Below, piece after piece: positions 63,487 through 64,000 of a DNA stretch of 64,000 nt. Within the stretch, counting starts at the first letter, position 1. Every line of letters begins with the position of its first letter. The notes under the pieces are model-generated. The model was not told the origin of the DNA, made no database searches, and was given only the letters and a program-made list of their open reading frames with translations. Made by a program: the position numbers and the translations under genes. The stretch spans positions 620,001 through 684,000 of the forward strand of contig NZ_CP058529.1 of NCBI RefSeq assembly GCF_013401515.1, written 5' to 3'. The DNA comes from Halorarum halophilum (GTDB lineage: Archaea > Halobacteriota > Halobacteria > Halobacteriales > Haloferacaceae).

Positions 63487-64000
63487 ATGGAGGTTCGCGG
63501 CGAGCGCGAGTGCAAGGAGTGCGGCGCGCGGTGGTCCTACTTCGAGACGGGGAGCGTCGCGTGCCCGAACTGCGGGAGCCTGCGGAGCGTCGGGACGGGC
63601 GACCGGAAGCAGCACACCGACGCGCCGGCGGAACTCGACCTCGACCCGGTGCTCGCTCGGCTCGACGACGAACCGTTCCGGGACCTCGCCGACGAGATAA
63701 AGGATGCCTGCCGGTCGTACCTCCGAAAGCGGGGCTTCATCCGCGCCGGCGAGCTGAAACCGCTCGACGATGCCTACCTCGCCGCGGCCGAACTGCTGCA
63801 GGCCGCCGATCTGTACGGCCGCCTCCGCGACCCGACCGACGACGAGGAGTGGTACGTCACGTCGCTGCTCCGGGCGACGGACACGGGCGAGCGACCGGCC
63901 GCCACGGACGTCCCTCCCCGTCTGCGCGAGGCCCGGGGGCTGGCCGCCGCGTCGGTGGTACTGACCTACAGGGGCGACGTGTCGACGTTCCTCGACGGGT
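63487..64000 (+). CDS. zinc-ribbon protein (DUF7117-like), cut by window edge
   Basis: The 171 visible residues start with a zinc ribbon: ECKECGARWSYFETG then ACPNCGSLRSV. Helical segments follow (DEIKDACRSYLRKRGFIR, AYLAAAELLQAADLYGRLR). I recall it as DUF7117, a haloarchaeal family of unknown role; the TFIIB-like ribbon hints at nucleic-acid or protein binding. It continues beyond base 64000. Confidence 0.75.
   Translation, partial: MEVRGERECKECGARWSYFETGSVACPNCGSLRSVGTGDRKQHTDAPAELDLDPVLARLDDEPFRDLADEIKDACRSYLRKRGFIRAGELKPLDDAYLAAAELLQAADLYGRLRDPTDDEEWYVTSLLRATDTGERPAATDVPPRLREARGLAAASVVLTYRGDVSTFLDG

Overview
The window is a 64 kb piece of a haloarchaeal (class Halobacteria) chromosome. 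Supporting signs are the high GC content, acidic proteins, many apparently leaderless genes with an archaeal TATA box about 25 bases before the start codon, and archaeal marker genes: Cdc48-like ATPase, aMBF1, RtcB with archease, a Bat-type regulator, haloarchaeal malate synthase, DpsA, archaeal RibL and an archaeal-type SRP (7S) RNA. I cannot name the genus. No rRNA, tRNA, CRISPR array, complete insertion sequence or replication origin was recognised. | Layout. 0-3 kb: the front of a cdc48-type gene with a small upstream partner, an alpha/beta hydrolase, panB. 3-9 kb: a type IV pilin, a HAD phosphatase, an acyl-CoA dehydrogenase, an AlaX-type editing protein, aMBF1, a cystathionine gamma-synthase/lyase. 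9-13 kb: aspartate-semialdehyde dehydrogenase, an aldo/keto reductase, small membrane proteins and a CFI-box-CTERM protein. 13-19 kb: an Nramp-like transporter with two small downstream genes and palindromic operators, then a 1009-residue FAD/Fe-S oxidoreductase. 19-24 kb: malate synthase, a fumarylacetoacetase-family protein, a D-2-hydroxyacid dehydrogenase, a geranylgeranyl-reductase-like flavoprotein. 24-32.7 kb: a DUF2342 metalloprotease, RtcB, a PAC2 protein, a DoxX protein, archease, a DUF502 protein, a GNAT enzyme. | 32.8-35.4 kb is a gene-poor, relatively AT-rich patch with one hydrolase and one tiny membrane protein; it looks like remodelled or acquired DNA. 35.4-42 kb: an aldo/keto reductase, a methyltransferase, a large Bat-like multi-PAS/GAF regulator followed by three very small genes. 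42-46.3 kb: an envelope cluster of two exported aspartoacylase-like paralogues, a membrane protein and a beta-helix lipoprotein. At 46.65-46.96 kb on the minus strand lies the SRP RNA gene. 47-50 kb: a PD-(D/E)XK-like protein, a thiolase lacking the usual nucleophilic cysteine and its DUF35 partner. 49.8-54 kb: a HxlR regulator divergent from a 17-cysteine peptide with two matching operators, an Old Yellow Enzyme, a DtxR-like palindrome before a 50-residue gene, and DpsA. 54-64 kb: a membrane histidine kinase, a HEAT-repeat protein, an exported phospholipase-D-like protein, a DHH/S1 phosphoesterase, JAMM protease plus RibL, a frameshifted gene, a VOC protein and a truncated zinc-ribbon protein. 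| Joint themes are RNA repair (RtcB with archease), protein quality control (Cdc48, PAC2, JAMM), acetyl-CoA and fatty-acid metabolism (acyl-CoA dehydrogenase, thiolase/DUF35, malate synthase) and metal or oxidative stress (DpsA, Cys-rich peptide, Nramp-like transporter). The strongest candidates for something undescribed are the HxlR/Cys-rich circuit at 49.8-50.6 kb and the serine-nucleophile thiolase with ribbon-less DUF35 partner at 48.2-49.8 kb.
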